Source: Methanofastidiosum sp. (lineage in GTDB: Archaea > Methanobacteriota_B > Thermococci > Methanofastidiosales > Methanofastidiosaceae). Taken from it: a stretch of 64,000 nt of DNA. Location: assembly GCA_035362715.1 (NCBI GenBank), contig DAOSDU010000004.1:33501-97500 (forward strand), read 5' to 3'. Numbering within the stretch: the stretch's first letter is position 1; each line of letters starts with the position of its first letter. The notes beneath the pieces are model-generated. The model saw only the letters and a program-made list of their open reading frames with translations, made no database searches and had not been told where the DNA came from. The position numbers and the translations under genes are program-made. Of the stretch, positions 53,356-62,925 are shown piece after piece.

Positions 53356-54957
53356 TTAGTGATTGAAGTATCTCATTCCAGTGAAGATCATAGAGATGCC
53401 AAATTTATTTGATGTTTCTATTACCTCTTTGTCCCTTATTGAGCCTCCAGACTGGATAATGAATTTTATATTATGCTCGGCTGCAACTCTAACAGTATCA
53501 TCGAACGGGAAGAAGGCATCAGAAACTAGAACACACTCTGATATCTTTTCTTTGAAAAAGACCTCTTTGTCAATATTTGGCTTTTCTTCATTCCACATAT
53601 TTTCAAGATTCTCATATATTTTTGGTATTGCAAGTTTTTTAAGTGAGTCAACTCTATTTGGCTGTCCAACTCCACTTCCTAATACCTTAAACTGACCTTT
53701 TTCGTATTCCATCCCCAAAACAATTGAGTTTGACTTTGTATATTTAGTTGCTATAATTGTAAAAAGGCCTAAATCCTTTTTACTATCGGGAAATTTTTCA
53801 TTTGTAACGCATTCCCATTTTTCATAAAGACCTTTTGGTCGATCCTGTTCAATAATCCCACCAATCAAATATTTGTAAACTTTTTCTTCAGAAGTGAAAA
53901 GTTTTCCCGTTTCAAGGATTCTCAAATCTTTGCTCTTGTTCTTCAAAAATTCTAATGCATCCGCATCGAAAGAAGGAGCAACTATTACTTCAACAAATTT
54001 ACCTTTGAGAAAAGAAGCTGTTTCTAAATCTACTTTTCTCGTCAAAGCTATTATACTACCGTATGCTGATACTCTATCCCCATCCCATGCATTTTTCAAT
54101 GCGCCAAGTAGAGTCTTTCCTGTAGCAATACCACAAGGATTTAGATGTTTCACAATTACTGCTGCATTGTAATGAGAAAGTTCCTTTGCAGCATTTAGCG
54201 CAGCTTCAATATCAAGATAATTATTATAAGAAAGAGCCTTGCCGTGAAGCTGTTTCATGTTTGATGCTGACGGCTCAACAGTATCTTTTTTGAAAAAACG
54301 TGCTTTTTGATGCCAATTCTCCCCATATCTTAGATCCTTACCAGAATCATAAGAAAGTCTTAATTTCTTATTTTCAGTTAGGGCTTCTGAAAGATAAGAA
54401 TCAATTGCACTATCGTAATCAGCGGTGTGGGAAAAAGCCTTGACACATAATTTCTTTCGTGTTTCGTAAGAGGTATTTCCTTTTTCTAACAACTCTTTAG
54501 TGACGCCACTATAATCTGATGGGTCCACAATAACAGTTACATATTTGAAATTTTTAGCAGCTGCCCTTAGAAGAGTTACTCCGCCGATGTCAATGTTTTC
54601 AATTGCATCTTCAAGAGAAGGATTTTTTGCAACAGTTTCTTTGAAAGCATACAAGTTACATACAACAACATCTATTGGTTTTATCCCTTCTGAACTTATT
54701 TCATTTTCATGCCCTTTGTCATCCCTGATATATAGAATTCCACCATGGATATTTGGATGTAGAGTTTTTACCCTACCTCCAATCATTTCTTTAAATCCTG
54801 TAATTTTTTCAATTGGAGTTGCATCTATACCATTTTCCAAAAGAAATTTTAATGTGCCCCCAGTCGATACAATTTCAAAGCCAAGTTCAGATAAAGTTTT
54901 TGCAAACGTTTCGAGGCCATTTTTATTTGTAACGCTAATTAGTGCTCTTCTTTCCAT
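53356..54957 (-). CDS. purH: Bifunctional AICAR transformylase/IMP cyclohydrolase
   Basis: 533 residues from ATG 54957 (GTG 54960 in frame just before). Cyclohydrolase half: VSTGGTLKFL, GGRVKTLHPNIHGGIL, NIDIGGVTLLRAAAKN. Transformylase half: LRYGENWHQKARF, VKHLNPCGIA with the catalytic Lys-His, GSGVGQPNRVDS and LVSDAFFPFDD. A full bacterial-type enzyme needing 10-formyl-THF for the first step. It is divergent from purP, which does the same formylation with formate, so two routes to FAICAR meet here; the IMP cyclohydrolase half would serve both. Confidence 0.95.
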   Translation of the reverse strand: MERRALISVTNKNGLETFAKTLSELGFEIVSTGGTLKFLLENGIDATPIEKITGFKEMIGGRVKTLHPNIHGGILYIRDDKGHENEISSEGIKPIDVVVCNLYAFKETVAKNPSLEDAIENIDIGGVTLLRAAAKNFKYVTVIVDPSDYSGVTKELLEKGNTSYETRKKLCVKAFSHTADYDSAIDSYLSEALTENKKLRLSYDSGKDLRYGENWHQKARFFKKDTVEPSASNMKQLHGKALSYNNYLDIEAALNAAKELSHYNAAVIVKHLNPCGIATGKTLLGALKNAWDGDRVSAYGSIIALTRKVDLETASFLKGKFVEVIVAPSFDADALEFLKNKSKDLRILETGKLFTSEEKVYKYLIGGIIEQDRPKGLYEKWECVTNEKFPDSKKDLGLFTIIATKYTKSNSIVLGMEYEKGQFKVLGSGVGQPNRVDSLKKLAIPKIYENLENMWNEEKPNIDKEVFFKEKISECVLVSDAFFPFDDTVRVAAEHNIKFIIQSGGSIRDKEVIETSNKFGISMIFTGMRYFNH

Positions 54958-55027
54958 CACTTTGGCACGTTCGGAATGTTAATTTAAATAATTTTCTCTT
55001 TTCAACTACAGAAAGTTTTAAGTATTA

Positions 55028-55039
55028 TAACTTAAGTTA
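55028..55039 (+). promoter_or_regulatory. Palindrome in the purP promoter
   Basis: TAACTTAAGTTA, 12-base perfect palindrome 8 bases before ATG 55047, between the likely TATA (TTTTAAGTA, about 55016) and the start codon. Candidate repressor site; not seen before other purine genes here. Confidence 0.35.
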
Positions 55040-55046
55040 ATACTCA

Positions 55047-56063
55047 ATGGCTGTAAATGATTATACTATTGCGACACTTGGAAGTCATTCCGCCCTTCAA
55101 ATATTAAAGGGTGCAAAAGATGAGGGATTTAAGACCTTATGTATAGCAAAAAAAGGAGCAGAAAAAGTTTACAGAAGTTTTGGTGTAGCCGATGAAATTC
55201 TACTTGTTGATCATTTCAAAGAGCTTTTTTCCTTGCAAGATGAATTAATAAAAAGGAATACCATCCTTATACCACACGGTTCTTTTATTGCTTATATGAA
55301 AATAGATGACTTCAAAGACTTGAAGGTAATGTACTTTGGTAATAAAGACGTGCTAGAATGGGAGTCTTCACGAGAACTTGAAAGGCAATGGTTAACTGAT
55401 GCAAATATAAAAATTCCAAGAATATTTGATACCCCAGAAGATATTGATAGGCCAGTAATTGTAAAGTTTTATGGTGCACAAGGGGGAAAGGGATATTTTC
55501 TTGCCAAAGATACAAAGGATTTTCATGAAAAAATTTGTGATCATATTAACGAGCAATATGTAATCCAAGAGTATATCATTGGAGTACCTGCATATTTCCA
55601 TTATTTTTACAGTCCGTTAAATAATGAACTAGAAATAATGAGCTTCGATAAAAGATATGAGAGTAATGTAGACTCTATTGGAAGGATCTCTGCAAGAGAT
55701 CAATTTGCACTAAAGAAGATAGACCCAAGTTATGTCGTAGTTGGGAATATTCCAATAACTGTCAGAGAGTCATTGCTACCTGAAATATTTGACATGGGTG
55801 AGAGAGTAATTGAAAAGTCAAAAAAGTTAATTTCTAAACAAGGTCTGTTTGGCCCATTCTGTCTTGAAGGTGTAATTACACCAGAGGAAGATATATTCAT
55901 ATTTGAAATTTCAGCTAGAATTGTAGCGGGCACAAATCTTTTCGAACCATATTCACCTTATACTTATATCAAATACGGAAAGCCTATGTCAACAGGAAGA
56001 AGAATAGCCTTAGAGATTAAAAATGCAATAAATAATGATAGGCTTTCAGATATAGTTTGCTAG
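55047..56063 (+). CDS. purP: Formate-dependent AICAR ligase PurP
   Basis: 338 residues, canonical PurP: TIATLGSHSALQILKGAKDEGFKTL, ATP-grasp VIVKFYGAQGGKGYFLAKD and IQEYIIGVPAYFHYFYSP, C-terminal FEISARIVAGTN. Uses ATP and formate to formylate AICAR, the archaeal replacement for the folate-dependent step. Divergent from purH; 3' end overlaps the convergent Nif3-like gene by 4 bases. A diverged copy is at 36891. Confidence 0.93.
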   Translation: MAVNDYTIATLGSHSALQILKGAKDEGFKTLCIAKKGAEKVYRSFGVADEILLVDHFKELFSLQDELIKRNTILIPHGSFIAYMKIDDFKDLKVMYFGNKDVLEWESSRELERQWLTDANIKIPRIFDTPEDIDRPVIVKFYGAQGGKGYFLAKDTKDFHEKICDHINEQYVIQEYIIGVPAYFHYFYSPLNNELEIMSFDKRYESNVDSIGRISARDQFALKKIDPSYVVVGNIPITVRESLLPEIFDMGERVIEKSKKLISKQGLFGPFCLEGVITPEEDIFIFEISARIVAGTNLFEPYSPYTYIKYGKPMSTGRRIALEIKNAINNDRLSDIVC

Positions 56064-56812
56064 AGGCCTGTCGGTATATCTATAAACTCTGTTTTTATGC
56101 CATATTTCTCTTCAACTTTTTTTCCTAGAGCCTTTACCCCGAGCTTTTCAGTAGCATAGTGTCCTGCAAATATTAAATTTATTCCAGCTTCTTTTGCAAT
56201 ATGATAGATAGTGTGTGAAGGTTCACCAGTAATAAATAGGTCCAATCCTTCTTTGATGCAATCCTCAAAAGCAGACCCACCACCACCACTAACTATTCCA
56301 ACAGATATAATCTTATCAGGCCCAAACTGGAAAGAATCAATTTTTGCAGGAAGAGTTTTTTCTAGGGTTTTAGATATATCTGTTATAGTTTTCAATTTTT
56401 CATATTTTCCTTTGAATCCTATCTTTACTCCATGGTAGGCTCCAAATGGCTCGGGATCAGAAAGATTTAATATTTTTATTAGCTCTATGTTATTTCCAAC
56501 TTCTGGATGCATATCGAGAGGCAGATGTACGGCATATAAGGAAATACCATTTTCCAAAAGATAAGAAATTCTTTCTTTCACAAGGCCCCTTATACATTTT
56601 AATCCACCCCAGATTAGCCCGTGGTGGACTATCAAGAGATCGGCCTTTCTTTTCGAAGCCTCTTTGAAAATTTCCAGAGAACTGTCTACGCCTAGGCATA
56701 TTTTTTTGACTTCTTTTTTTCCTTCTATTTGTAATCCGTTTGCAGATACATCATCTATCTCATTAACTCTAAGATAATCGTCCATATAGCTAACAAGCTC
56801 ATTAAGTTCCAT
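56060..56812 (-). CDS. Nif3-like dinuclear metal centre protein
   Basis: 250 residues of the NIF3/YbgI family. LLIVHHGLIWGG and the C-terminal FAGHYATEKLGVKAL supply the His/Glu ligands of the dimetal site; GIVSGGGGSAFEDCIKEGLDLFITGE is the middle signature. Hexameric, proposed GTP cyclohydrolase 1 type 2 or metal chaperone; function not firmly known. Convergent with purP; next to a divergent hypothetical gene 51 bases away. Confidence 0.88.
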   Translation of the reverse strand: MELNELVSYMDDYLRVNEIDDVSANGLQIEGKKEVKKICLGVDSSLEIFKEASKRKADLLIVHHGLIWGGLKCIRGLVKERISYLLENGISLYAVHLPLDMHPEVGNNIELIKILNLSDPEPFGAYHGVKIGFKGKYEKLKTITDISKTLEKTLPAKIDSFQFGPDKIISVGIVSGGGGSAFEDCIKEGLDLFITGEPSHTIYHIAKEAGINLIFAGHYATEKLGVKALGKKVEEKYGIKTEFIDIPTGL

Positions 56813-56863
56813 GAAGATAAATTTGAAAAGGCATTTAAATAACTTATACTTACTCCAAATTAC

Positions 56864-57394
56864 ATGGACGTAGAACTGATATGGGACCTTGACTCTTTCT
56901 TAAAAAGACTTGAAACGCTCAGAGAAAAAGGGGTAGTTTTTGGTATATACAAAAATATTCTCCATGTTGAGGAATTAGCTGCACTAAAAGAATTAGAAAA
57001 GGAAAGAAAACAACCCCTATTAATTTCTGAAGATAACGAAGATAGTTATTATGAAAAAGTAAAGATTTGCAAAATGATTCTCTTGGACATAAAAAATGGT
57101 GGGCAGTTCTATGAAAAACTGATAAAAGCCATACCAGAAATAGCACCCATTAAATATGAAGAAATAAAGAGAATTGGATTTGATGAAGGCTATAATTATT
57201 TCTATGTTAAAACTAAAGATGATAAAGAGATTAAACTCGATGAAGAAGATCTCTTAATAGTATATGATAAATTCTATAGATCACCTGACCTATTTGATTT
57301 TGAAACTATATACTACGGTGACAAGATTTTTTCATGCCATAAATATTCTGATTTTGATTGCTCAAAAGTATTTGAAGTTAAGGAAGAGACTTAG
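56864..57394 (+). CDS. Hypothetical protein
   Basis: 176 residues, soluble, charged (many Lys/Glu/Asp), no membrane segment. Two tracts of alternating strands with YKNILHVEELAALKELEKERKQPLLISEDNED and a C-terminal ...IFSCHKYSDFDCSKVFEV. No family recognised. TTTAAATAA about 28 bases upstream of ATG suggests a leaderless transcript. Divergent from the Nif3-like gene; overlaps the convergent cutA by 17 bases. Confidence 0.6.
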   Translation: MDVELIWDLDSFLKRLETLREKGVVFGIYKNILHVEELAALKELEKERKQPLLISEDNEDSYYEKVKICKMILLDIKNGGQFYEKLIKAIPEIAPIKYEEIKRIGFDEGYNYFYVKTKDDKEIKLDEEDLLIVYDKFYRSPDLFDFETIYYGDKIFSCHKYSDFDCSKVFEVKEET

Positions 57395-57698
57395 TTTGAT
57401 CTTCTACCCATTTTAGATATTTGCTGAATCCTTTTTTTATATCAAAAGCTAATATCTCTGGAATTTCATAAGGATGATTCTTCTTAATGAGGTCTTCCAC
57501 TTCCTGATATTTTTCATCAGTTGTCTTAATTAATAGAATTATTTCACTGGAGTTTTCTATTGTTTCCTTCCACCAATAGAGACTATTTACATCTTTTATT
57601 ATATTAACACAGGCAGCAACTTTATTCTCTAGTAATATCTTTGATAGATTGTAAGCTGTGTCTTCATTTGGTACTGTTGATATGACTAATAGAGTCAT
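57378..57698 (-). CDS. cutA: Divalent-cation tolerance protein CutA
   Basis: 106 residues, CutA1 trimer family. STVPNEDTAYNLSKILLENKVAACVNIIKDVNSLYWWK, EIILLIKTTDEKYQEVEDLIKKNHPYEIPEILAFDI matches the family closely. Copper/divalent cation binding is reported for relatives but cell role is uncertain. Single gene. Confidence 0.93.
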   Translation of the reverse strand: MTLLVISTVPNEDTAYNLSKILLENKVAACVNIIKDVNSLYWWKETIENSSEIILLIKTTDEKYQEVEDLIKKNHPYEIPEILAFDIKKGFSKYLKWVEDQTKSLP

Positions 57699-57772
57699 GT
57701 GATTAATTATAACTATAAGTTTAAATTAATATGTTTAAATTCTGCAAATCTTATCCTATAGTTTTTCTTTGC

Positions 57773-57880
57773 AGATATTACAAGCCATTTGGCCAGGATG
57801 CAAACGCCACAGACACAGAGAAGTACGCCTTCACGGGCCAGTACAACGAAGCAGAAATCGGTCTGTACTATTACTCTTGA
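57773..57880 (+). pseudogene. Fragment of an RHS/YD-repeat protein gene
   Basis: Reading + strand: RYYKPFGQDANATDTEKYAF, TGQYNEAEIGLYYYS then TGA. This is the hallmark junction of the RHS repeat-associated core (Y.PFG....YxFTGQxxD.ExGLYYY), normally followed by ARYYDP. No start codon or upstream YD repeats remain, and the segment is richer in G and C than the flanking AT-rich DNA. It is a stranded remnant of a large surface/toxin protein gene, between cutA and uvrB. Confidence 0.75.
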
Positions 57881-57959
57881 CATCATTTCCTTATCAATCT
57901 TTGAATTATAATAGAAACTAAAACTTCACACTAAAAAGCTATTTAAAATAATTCGAGTT

Positions 57960-59909
57960 TTGTTAAATGTGGGAGACTTCAAACTTTTTTCTGAATTTCA
58001 ACCTAACGGTGACCAACCCCAAGCAATAAGTGAGCTTAACCAAGGCATAGAAAAGGGATACAAATACCAGACACTTCTTGGAGTTACAGGTTCAGGAAAA
58101 ACATTCACAATTGCTAATTTGATTGAGAAATATAATAAGCCCACACTTATTATTTCTCCAAATAAGACTTTAGCATCCCAGCTTTTTTCTGAATTCAAAG
58201 CATTTTTCCCAGAGAACGCTGTTGGATATTTTGTCAGTTATTATGACTATTATCAACCTGAAGCATATCTTCCCCACACAGATACCTATATTGAAAAAGA
58301 TGTTTCTATAAATGAAGAATTAACAAGAATGAGGCACTCTGCAACAGCCTCTCTTCTTTCAAGGAGCGACTGCATAATCGTAGCAAGTGTTTCATGCATT
58401 TACGGTCTTGGCTCTCCGGAGACATATAAAGAGATGGGTACTTTCATAAGGAAAAATGAGCAGATCGATAGGGATGATTTTCTAAAAAAACTAGTTTCGA
58501 TGCAGTATGAGCGAGATGATTCAGATTTTAAAAGTGGAACATTTAGGGCAAGAGGGGATGTAGTAGAACTCTTTCCCTTGTTCACAGATTATATAGTAAG
58601 AGTTGAATTTTTTGGTGACGAAATAACAAAAATCAGAAAAATTCATCCTATTAACTTTTCAGATATGGGAGAAATTGAAAATATTTACATCTATCCTGCG
58701 AGCCACTACCTTATACCTCAAGACACTATAGGCAAAGTCATAACTGAAATTCAAAATGAACTTGAAGTAGTATTGTCTGATTTAAATTCTCAAGGTAAAT
58801 TCATAGAGGCGCATAGAATTGAAACAAGAACTAAATATGACATAGAGATGATGCAGGAAATGGGGTACTGCAAAGGCATTGAAAATTATTCTCGTTATTT
58901 TGCTGGAAGGAAGGCAGGGGAAAAACCTGACACATTAATTAACTATTTCCCAAAGGATTTTCTTTTGATAATAGATGAATCCCATATCACAGTTCCTCAG
59001 ATTAGGGGAATGTATGAAGGAGATAAATCAAGAAAAGAAACACTTGTCAACTATGGGTTTAGACTACCTTCCGCACTTGACAATAGACCATTAAGATACA
59101 ATGAATTTGAAACTCTTTTGAATCAAGTCATATTTGTTTCTGCAACTCCTGCCGATTATGAATTGGGCATATCTGATAAAGTTGTTGAACAAATTGTAAG
59201 GCCAACAGGATTGATAGATCCAGTTGTAGTTATTAAGAAAAGAGAAGGGCAGATTGATGACCTTGTTTCTGAAGTCAAAAAGAGAATTGAAAATAATGAA
59301 AGAACGCTAGTCTTAACCCTTACAAAGAGGATGGCAGAAGATTTAACTGACTACCTTATTGAATTGGGGATAAATGCAAGATATCTCCATTCTGAAATTG
59401 ATACTTTACAGAGGGTAGAGCTATTACGTGAACTTAGAGCCGGAACATATGATTGTCTTGTAGGTATCAATCTACTAAGAGAAGGGCTTGACCTCCCCGA
59501 AGTCTCTTTGATTGCAATCCTAGATGCAGATAAAGAAGGATACCTTAGATCTACAACTTCTTTGATACAGATTATGGGGCGAGTCGCAAGAAATGTATCT
59601 GGCACCGTTATAATGTATGCAGATAAAGTCACATCTTCAATGAAAAGGGCAATTGATGAAACTGAAAGGAGAAGAAAGATCCAGACAGAGTACAATATTA
59701 AGAACAATATAACTCCACAAACGATTAAGAAAAAAATCGAGGTCTCCGAAAAAGATCAAGAAGATTACAAAATATCAAAAGTTGAAGATCCAGAAGAGTA
59801 TTTGGCGTATCTTCATGATGAGATGATCAAAGCTGCAAATAACTTGGATTTCGAAAAAGCTGCATATTTGAGGGATAGAATAAAGGAAATTTCCATTTTC
59901 TTGGATTAA
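57960..59909 (+). CDS. uvrB: Excinuclease ABC subunit B
   Basis: 649 residues. Walker [23 protein letters not shown] beta-hairpin tip used for damage verification, [18 protein letters not shown], helicase C-domain [35 protein letters not shown], and a C-terminal UVR domain ([27 protein letters not shown]). Start TTG 57960 or GTG 57969 in the same frame; neither has a clear RBS. uvrA and uvrC are not in the window, which is unusual as the three often cluster. Bacterial-type repair in an archaeon implies ancient transfer. Confidence 0.95.
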   Translation: MLNVGDFKLFSEFQPNGDQPQAISELNQGIEKGYKYQTLLGVTGSGKTFTIANLIEKYNKPTLIISPNKTLASQLFSEFKAFFPENAVGYFVSYYDYYQPEAYLPHTDTYIEKDVSINEELTRMRHSATASLLSRSDCIIVASVSCIYGLGSPETYKEMGTFIRKNEQIDRDDFLKKLVSMQYERDDSDFKSGTFRARGDVVELFPLFTDYIVRVEFFGDEITKIRKIHPINFSDMGEIENIYIYPASHYLIPQDTIGKVITEIQNELEVVLSDLNSQGKFIEAHRIETRTKYDIEMMQEMGYCKGIENYSRYFAGRKAGEKPDTLINYFPKDFLLIIDESHITVPQIRGMYEGDKSRKETLVNYGFRLPSALDNRPLRYNEFETLLNQVIFVSATPADYELGISDKVVEQIVRPTGLIDPVVVIKKREGQIDDLVSEVKKRIENNERTLVLTLTKRMAEDLTDYLIELGINARYLHSEIDTLQRVELLRELRAGTYDCLVGINLLREGLDLPEVSLIAILDADKEGYLRSTTSLIQIMGRVARNVSGTVIMYADKVTSSMKRAIDETERRRKIQTEYNIKNNITPQTIKKKIEVSEKDQEDYKISKVEDPEEYLAYLHDEMIKAANNLDFEKAAYLRDRIKEISIFLD

Positions 59910-59948
59910 ATATTTAAAGGCTTACCTTCAAGAGTTTTAGGTGGTAGC

Positions 59949-60263
59949 GTGATAATTACAACTACGGACTTCATACCAGGTAGCGAAATTGAAAAAATAA
60001 TTGGAGTGGTATCTGGTAACTCAATTAGAGCAAAACACATTGGTAAAGACATTGTTGCCGGCCTTAGAACAGTCGTGGGCGGAGAAATTACTGAGTATAC
60101 TGAAATGCTTTCAGAATCTAGGCGTGAAGCATTGAAAAGAATGATGGAAGACGCGCAAAGTGTAGGTGCAGATGCCGTCATAAACATAAGATACTCCACA
60201 AGCGCTGTAATGACGGGTGCTGCCGAGATGTTAGCATACGGAACGGCAGTAAAGTTGAAATAA
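59949..60263 (+). CDS. YbjQ/UPF0145-family protein
   Basis: 104 residues from GTG 59949, preceded by AGGTGG. ITTTDFIPGSEIEKIIGVVSG, VVGGEITEYTEMLSESRREALKRMMEDAQSVGADAVINIRYSTSAVMTGAAEMLAYGTAV covers the whole family profile; homopentameric, heavy-metal-binding-domain-like, function unknown. 40 bases after uvrB and 48 before the ferredoxin gene. Confidence 0.9.
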   Translation: MIITTTDFIPGSEIEKIIGVVSGNSIRAKHIGKDIVAGLRTVVGGEITEYTEMLSESRREALKRMMEDAQSVGADAVINIRYSTSAVMTGAAEMLAYGTAVKLK

Positions 60264-60311
60264 CGGGTAAACTTATATATTAAAATTAAAAAAAGCGCTT
60301 GAGGTTATCAA

Positions 60312-60494
60312 ATGTCAAAGGTAACAGTAAACGATGACTGTACAGGATGTGGAATTTGCATATCAACATGTCCCGTAGGAGTATTTGAAATACAAGGAGA
60401 TGTAGCAGTAGTAATTAATGAAAAAGAGTGTATAGCTTGTCTCCTCTGTGTTAACGAATGTGCAGCAAACGCAATAACCGTAGAGGAGGATTAG
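60312..60494 (+). CDS. 2[4Fe-4S] ferredoxin
   Basis: 60 residues. [18 protein letters not shown] and [16 protein letters not shown] hold the two cluster motifs; the second has Ala in place of Pro after the last Cys (CAANA). The sequence [18 protein letters not shown] is typical of archaeal ferredoxins used by oxidoreductases such as AOR. Followed by alba two bases later, a likely operon. Confidence 0.93.
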   Translation: MSKVTVNDDCTGCGICISTCPVGVFEIQGDVAVVINEKECIACLLCVNECAANAITVEED

Positions 60495-60496
60495 AA

Positions 60497-60772
60497 ATGT
60501 CAGACGAGAATATCGTATTTGTCGGAAGTAAACCTGTAATGAACTATGTTTTAGCTGTTGTAACACAGCTTAACAAAAAAGAAACAGACAATGTAGTAAT
60601 AAAAGCAAGAGGAAGAGCCATTTCACGAGCAGTCGACGTAGCAGAAATTGTCAGAAACAAATTCGTAGTAGACGTTAACGTACAAAAAATATCTACATCA
60701 ACAGAAACAATTACACGAGATGATAACTCAAGTGCCAATGTTTCTGCAATTGAGATAACTCTTGCAAGATAA
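60497..60772 (+). CDS. albA: DNA/RNA-binding protein Alba
   Basis: 91 residues from ATG 60497, with GAGGAGGA at 60483-60490 and the ferredoxin stop two bases upstream; upstream in-frame codons overlap the ferredoxin and are not homologous. [20 protein letters not shown] is the Alba signature (Lys in the SKPVMNY loop is the DNA contact), with [20 protein letters not shown] for the second strand-helix. Abundant archaeal chromatin and RNA-binding protein. Confidence 0.95.
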   Translation: MSDENIVFVGSKPVMNYVLAVVTQLNKKETDNVVIKARGRAISRAVDVAEIVRNKFVVDVNVQKISTSTETITRDDNSSANVSAIEITLAR

Positions 60773-60815
60773 GATAAAAAATTTTTATTATTTTTAATTT
60801 ACTTATACAAAAAAC

Positions 60816-61721
60816 CTATTTTAAAAATCCTGCTATCTCTTGGGTAAATTTATCAGGATATTGGAACATCAAAGCATGTCCTGCCCCATCAACTAAAATA
60901 AGTTTCGAATTGGATATTTTGCTAGCTAGGTATTCAGAATTTGCAGGAGGAACAAGTATGTCTTCTTTTCCAGCAATAACTAAAGTCTTATTATTTATTG
61001 ATGAAATCCTACTGCAAGTTCCTTCCCATTTTCCAATGGCCATAGCTTGTTTTCCAATATTTTCAGGTTTTATGTTGCCCAAAGGCCTATAGAATATTTC
61101 TTTTATCCTTTCGCCATTGTTTTTTATCCACTCACTAGGAAAAATTACACTGATCCATCTCGCCCCTTGCTCTTCTGGCGTGCCCGAAGTATCTTCTAAG
61201 GCTGACAATACTTCAGGAGAAGGAGGGAACATTTCTGGACTGCACACAGATGCATAAAGCACAAGTTTGTTAATTTTTTCAGGATGCTTCAAAGCTAATT
61301 CTTGCGCTATGTAGGAACCCATCGACCATCCAAGAACATGAGCCTTTTCAATTTCCAGAGCATTCATTAGTCCATAAGTATCTTCGGCAAATTGTTCTAT
61401 CGTAAAATCATTTTGCCCTTCACTAGTTTCACCAATTCCTCTATTGTCAAATATTATAACTTTATACTCTTTTGAAAAAGAATTAATGAGTTGATCTTCC
61501 CACATATCCATAGTACTACCGTATCCCATTATCATAACTAAAGGATATCCTTCCCCATAAGTCCTGTAACTAATATTTATGTCACCAACTTTTGCCATGC
61601 CCTCTCCTCTGTCTAAGCTTTTATTGGCTTTATCTCTACTTTCATTATTAAGTAATAAAAATATACAAATAATTCCAACAATAAATATCATAATGATTAG
61701 TATTTTGTATAATCTTTTCAT
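60816..61721 (-). CDS. Membrane-anchored alpha/beta hydrolase
   Basis: 301 residues. N-terminal segment KRLYKILIIMIFIVGIICIFLLL is a single membrane anchor or uncleaved signal. Alpha/beta hydrolase core: oxyanion region VMIMGYGSTMDMWEDQL, nucleophile Ser in GWSMGSYIAQ, Asp loop AGKEDILVPP and His in GAGHALMFQYP. Active site likely faces outside. Substrate unknown (esterase or peroxidase-like). Single gene. Confidence 0.85.
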   Translation of the reverse strand: MKRLYKILIIMIFIVGIICIFLLLNNESRDKANKSLDRGEGMAKVGDINISYRTYGEGYPLVMIMGYGSTMDMWEDQLINSFSKEYKVIIFDNRGIGETSEGQNDFTIEQFAEDTYGLMNALEIEKAHVLGWSMGSYIAQELALKHPEKINKLVLYASVCSPEMFPPSPEVLSALEDTSGTPEEQGARWISVIFPSEWIKNNGERIKEIFYRPLGNIKPENIGKQAMAIGKWEGTCSRISSINNKTLVIAGKEDILVPPANSEYLASKISNSKLILVDGAGHALMFQYPDKFTQEIAGFLK

Positions 61722-61774
61722 ATAATCATTTGATTGCTTGAGTTATTAAGAGTTTGTACTTTAAGTAAGATAAT

Positions 61775-62827
61775 TTATTTGAATATTCTCCTGACTACTT
61801 CTAAAGATATATCATAAGTTTTATCATAACTCTTGCCAAATCTCTGACCTGCTTTGGACTGGTCTATCTCCATTACATCGGCACCTACAATCTCTATTTT
61901 TTTCTCTTTGGTATATTTGTTCAAGGCATCTATGATCCTGTAAATTTCCGATTCTTCAAGTCCAAGGTAGTCCAAGAATCTAGCACCAGTCAAAGCTTGT
62001 CTTGAACCAATATCGATGTCGACTGAAACATAGACATAAGGAGTCTTAATTTTTTCAAAGACTTTTTTGAGTGCCATCTCAAAGTTTGCTTTCAATTTAT
62101 TTTTTGGTAGGATGGTGACACCGTCATCTTCAAACTTTCGATAAAACTCGAAATATTCCCTTATTCGTGGGTCTCTTGCATCTTTCGCAGCATTTGGGGG
62201 GTAGTCTGAAACTCCTAGCACAAAGAGATTCTTAGGTAGTATCTTCTTTTCCTTTAAAAGGAAGTAAAGGAAAGAATCAGCATTAAAGCTGTCAACTCTG
62301 TTATATAAATAAGGATCATCTTTTGAAAATTTGGTATTTGGATTAAATTCAATATCGTGCTGGATTAATTTTAATCTCTGGGTAGGGATTATGCCGTCAA
62401 AATGGCTATCGAGCATTACTACAGAGATATTAGTTTTCCCATATTTTTCTGCCAAAGCTTCGATACACCCACCTGTTCCAGAATGGTCAACACCAATCAT
62501 CAGCGGAATATCTGGTAGTATCTTTTCTTTAATGAACTCTTTCACCTTAGAAGCATATTCTCTGCATCCGTCAGCATCTATAAAAGCTACAATACTATCA
62601 ACACCGACCATAAAAAGGTCTTCTTTATTTGGTGCAGGTACTAACCAGGGCTCAACATCTACTTTCCCAGCTTTTGTATATTTTACTTCATTGGAATCCT
62701 TTAGCTTTCCGGACACAATTTCATAAGGATCATTAATATTGGAGTCTGTATTTGATAATTTATTAAATACTGACTCTTCTCTTTCATCAGGGTCTAAGTT
62801 TAATCCAAATACCTTTATATTCTTCAT
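61775..62827 (-). CDS. Arginase/agmatinase-superfamily (ureohydrolase-like) protein
   Basis: 350 residues. Ureohydrolase metal motifs are intact in spirit: GVDHSGTGG (usually GGDHS), VMLDSHFDG (usually DAHxD), and SVDIDIGSR (usually SxDxDxxDP), with a later VMEID for the usual NPxxD/E region. The binuclear metal ligands His and Asp are present, but GVDH, DSHF and DIGSR differ from true arginases and agmatinases, so the substrate is open (agmatine, guanidino acids, formimino compounds). Longer than usual with an N-terminal extension of about 80 residues. Confidence 0.8.
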   Translation of the reverse strand: MKNIKVFGLNLDPDEREESVFNKLSNTDSNINDPYEIVSGKLKDSNEVKYTKAGKVDVEPWLVPAPNKEDLFMVGVDSIVAFIDADGCREYASKVKEFIKEKILPDIPLMIGVDHSGTGGCIEALAEKYGKTNISVVMLDSHFDGIIPTQRLKLIQHDIEFNPNTKFSKDDPYLYNRVDSFNADSFLYFLLKEKKILPKNLFVLGVSDYPPNAAKDARDPRIREYFEFYRKFEDDGVTILPKNKLKANFEMALKKVFEKIKTPYVYVSVDIDIGSRQALTGARFLDYLGLEESEIYRIIDALNKYTKEKKIEIVGADVMEIDQSKAGQRFGKSYDKTYDISLEVVRRIFK

Positions 62828-62925
62828 TTAGTCACAAAGACAATTTTTATAATCGCCTTTTAACCTTTACTCCAAAGACTTAAATATTTATAAAACTTAA
62901 TGAGCTTGTTAATGTAGGTGTTTGG

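Noticed and set aside
59906..60199. Minus-strand frame opposite the YbjQ-like gene
   Set aside because: Antisense shadow of a well-supported gene; no family features.
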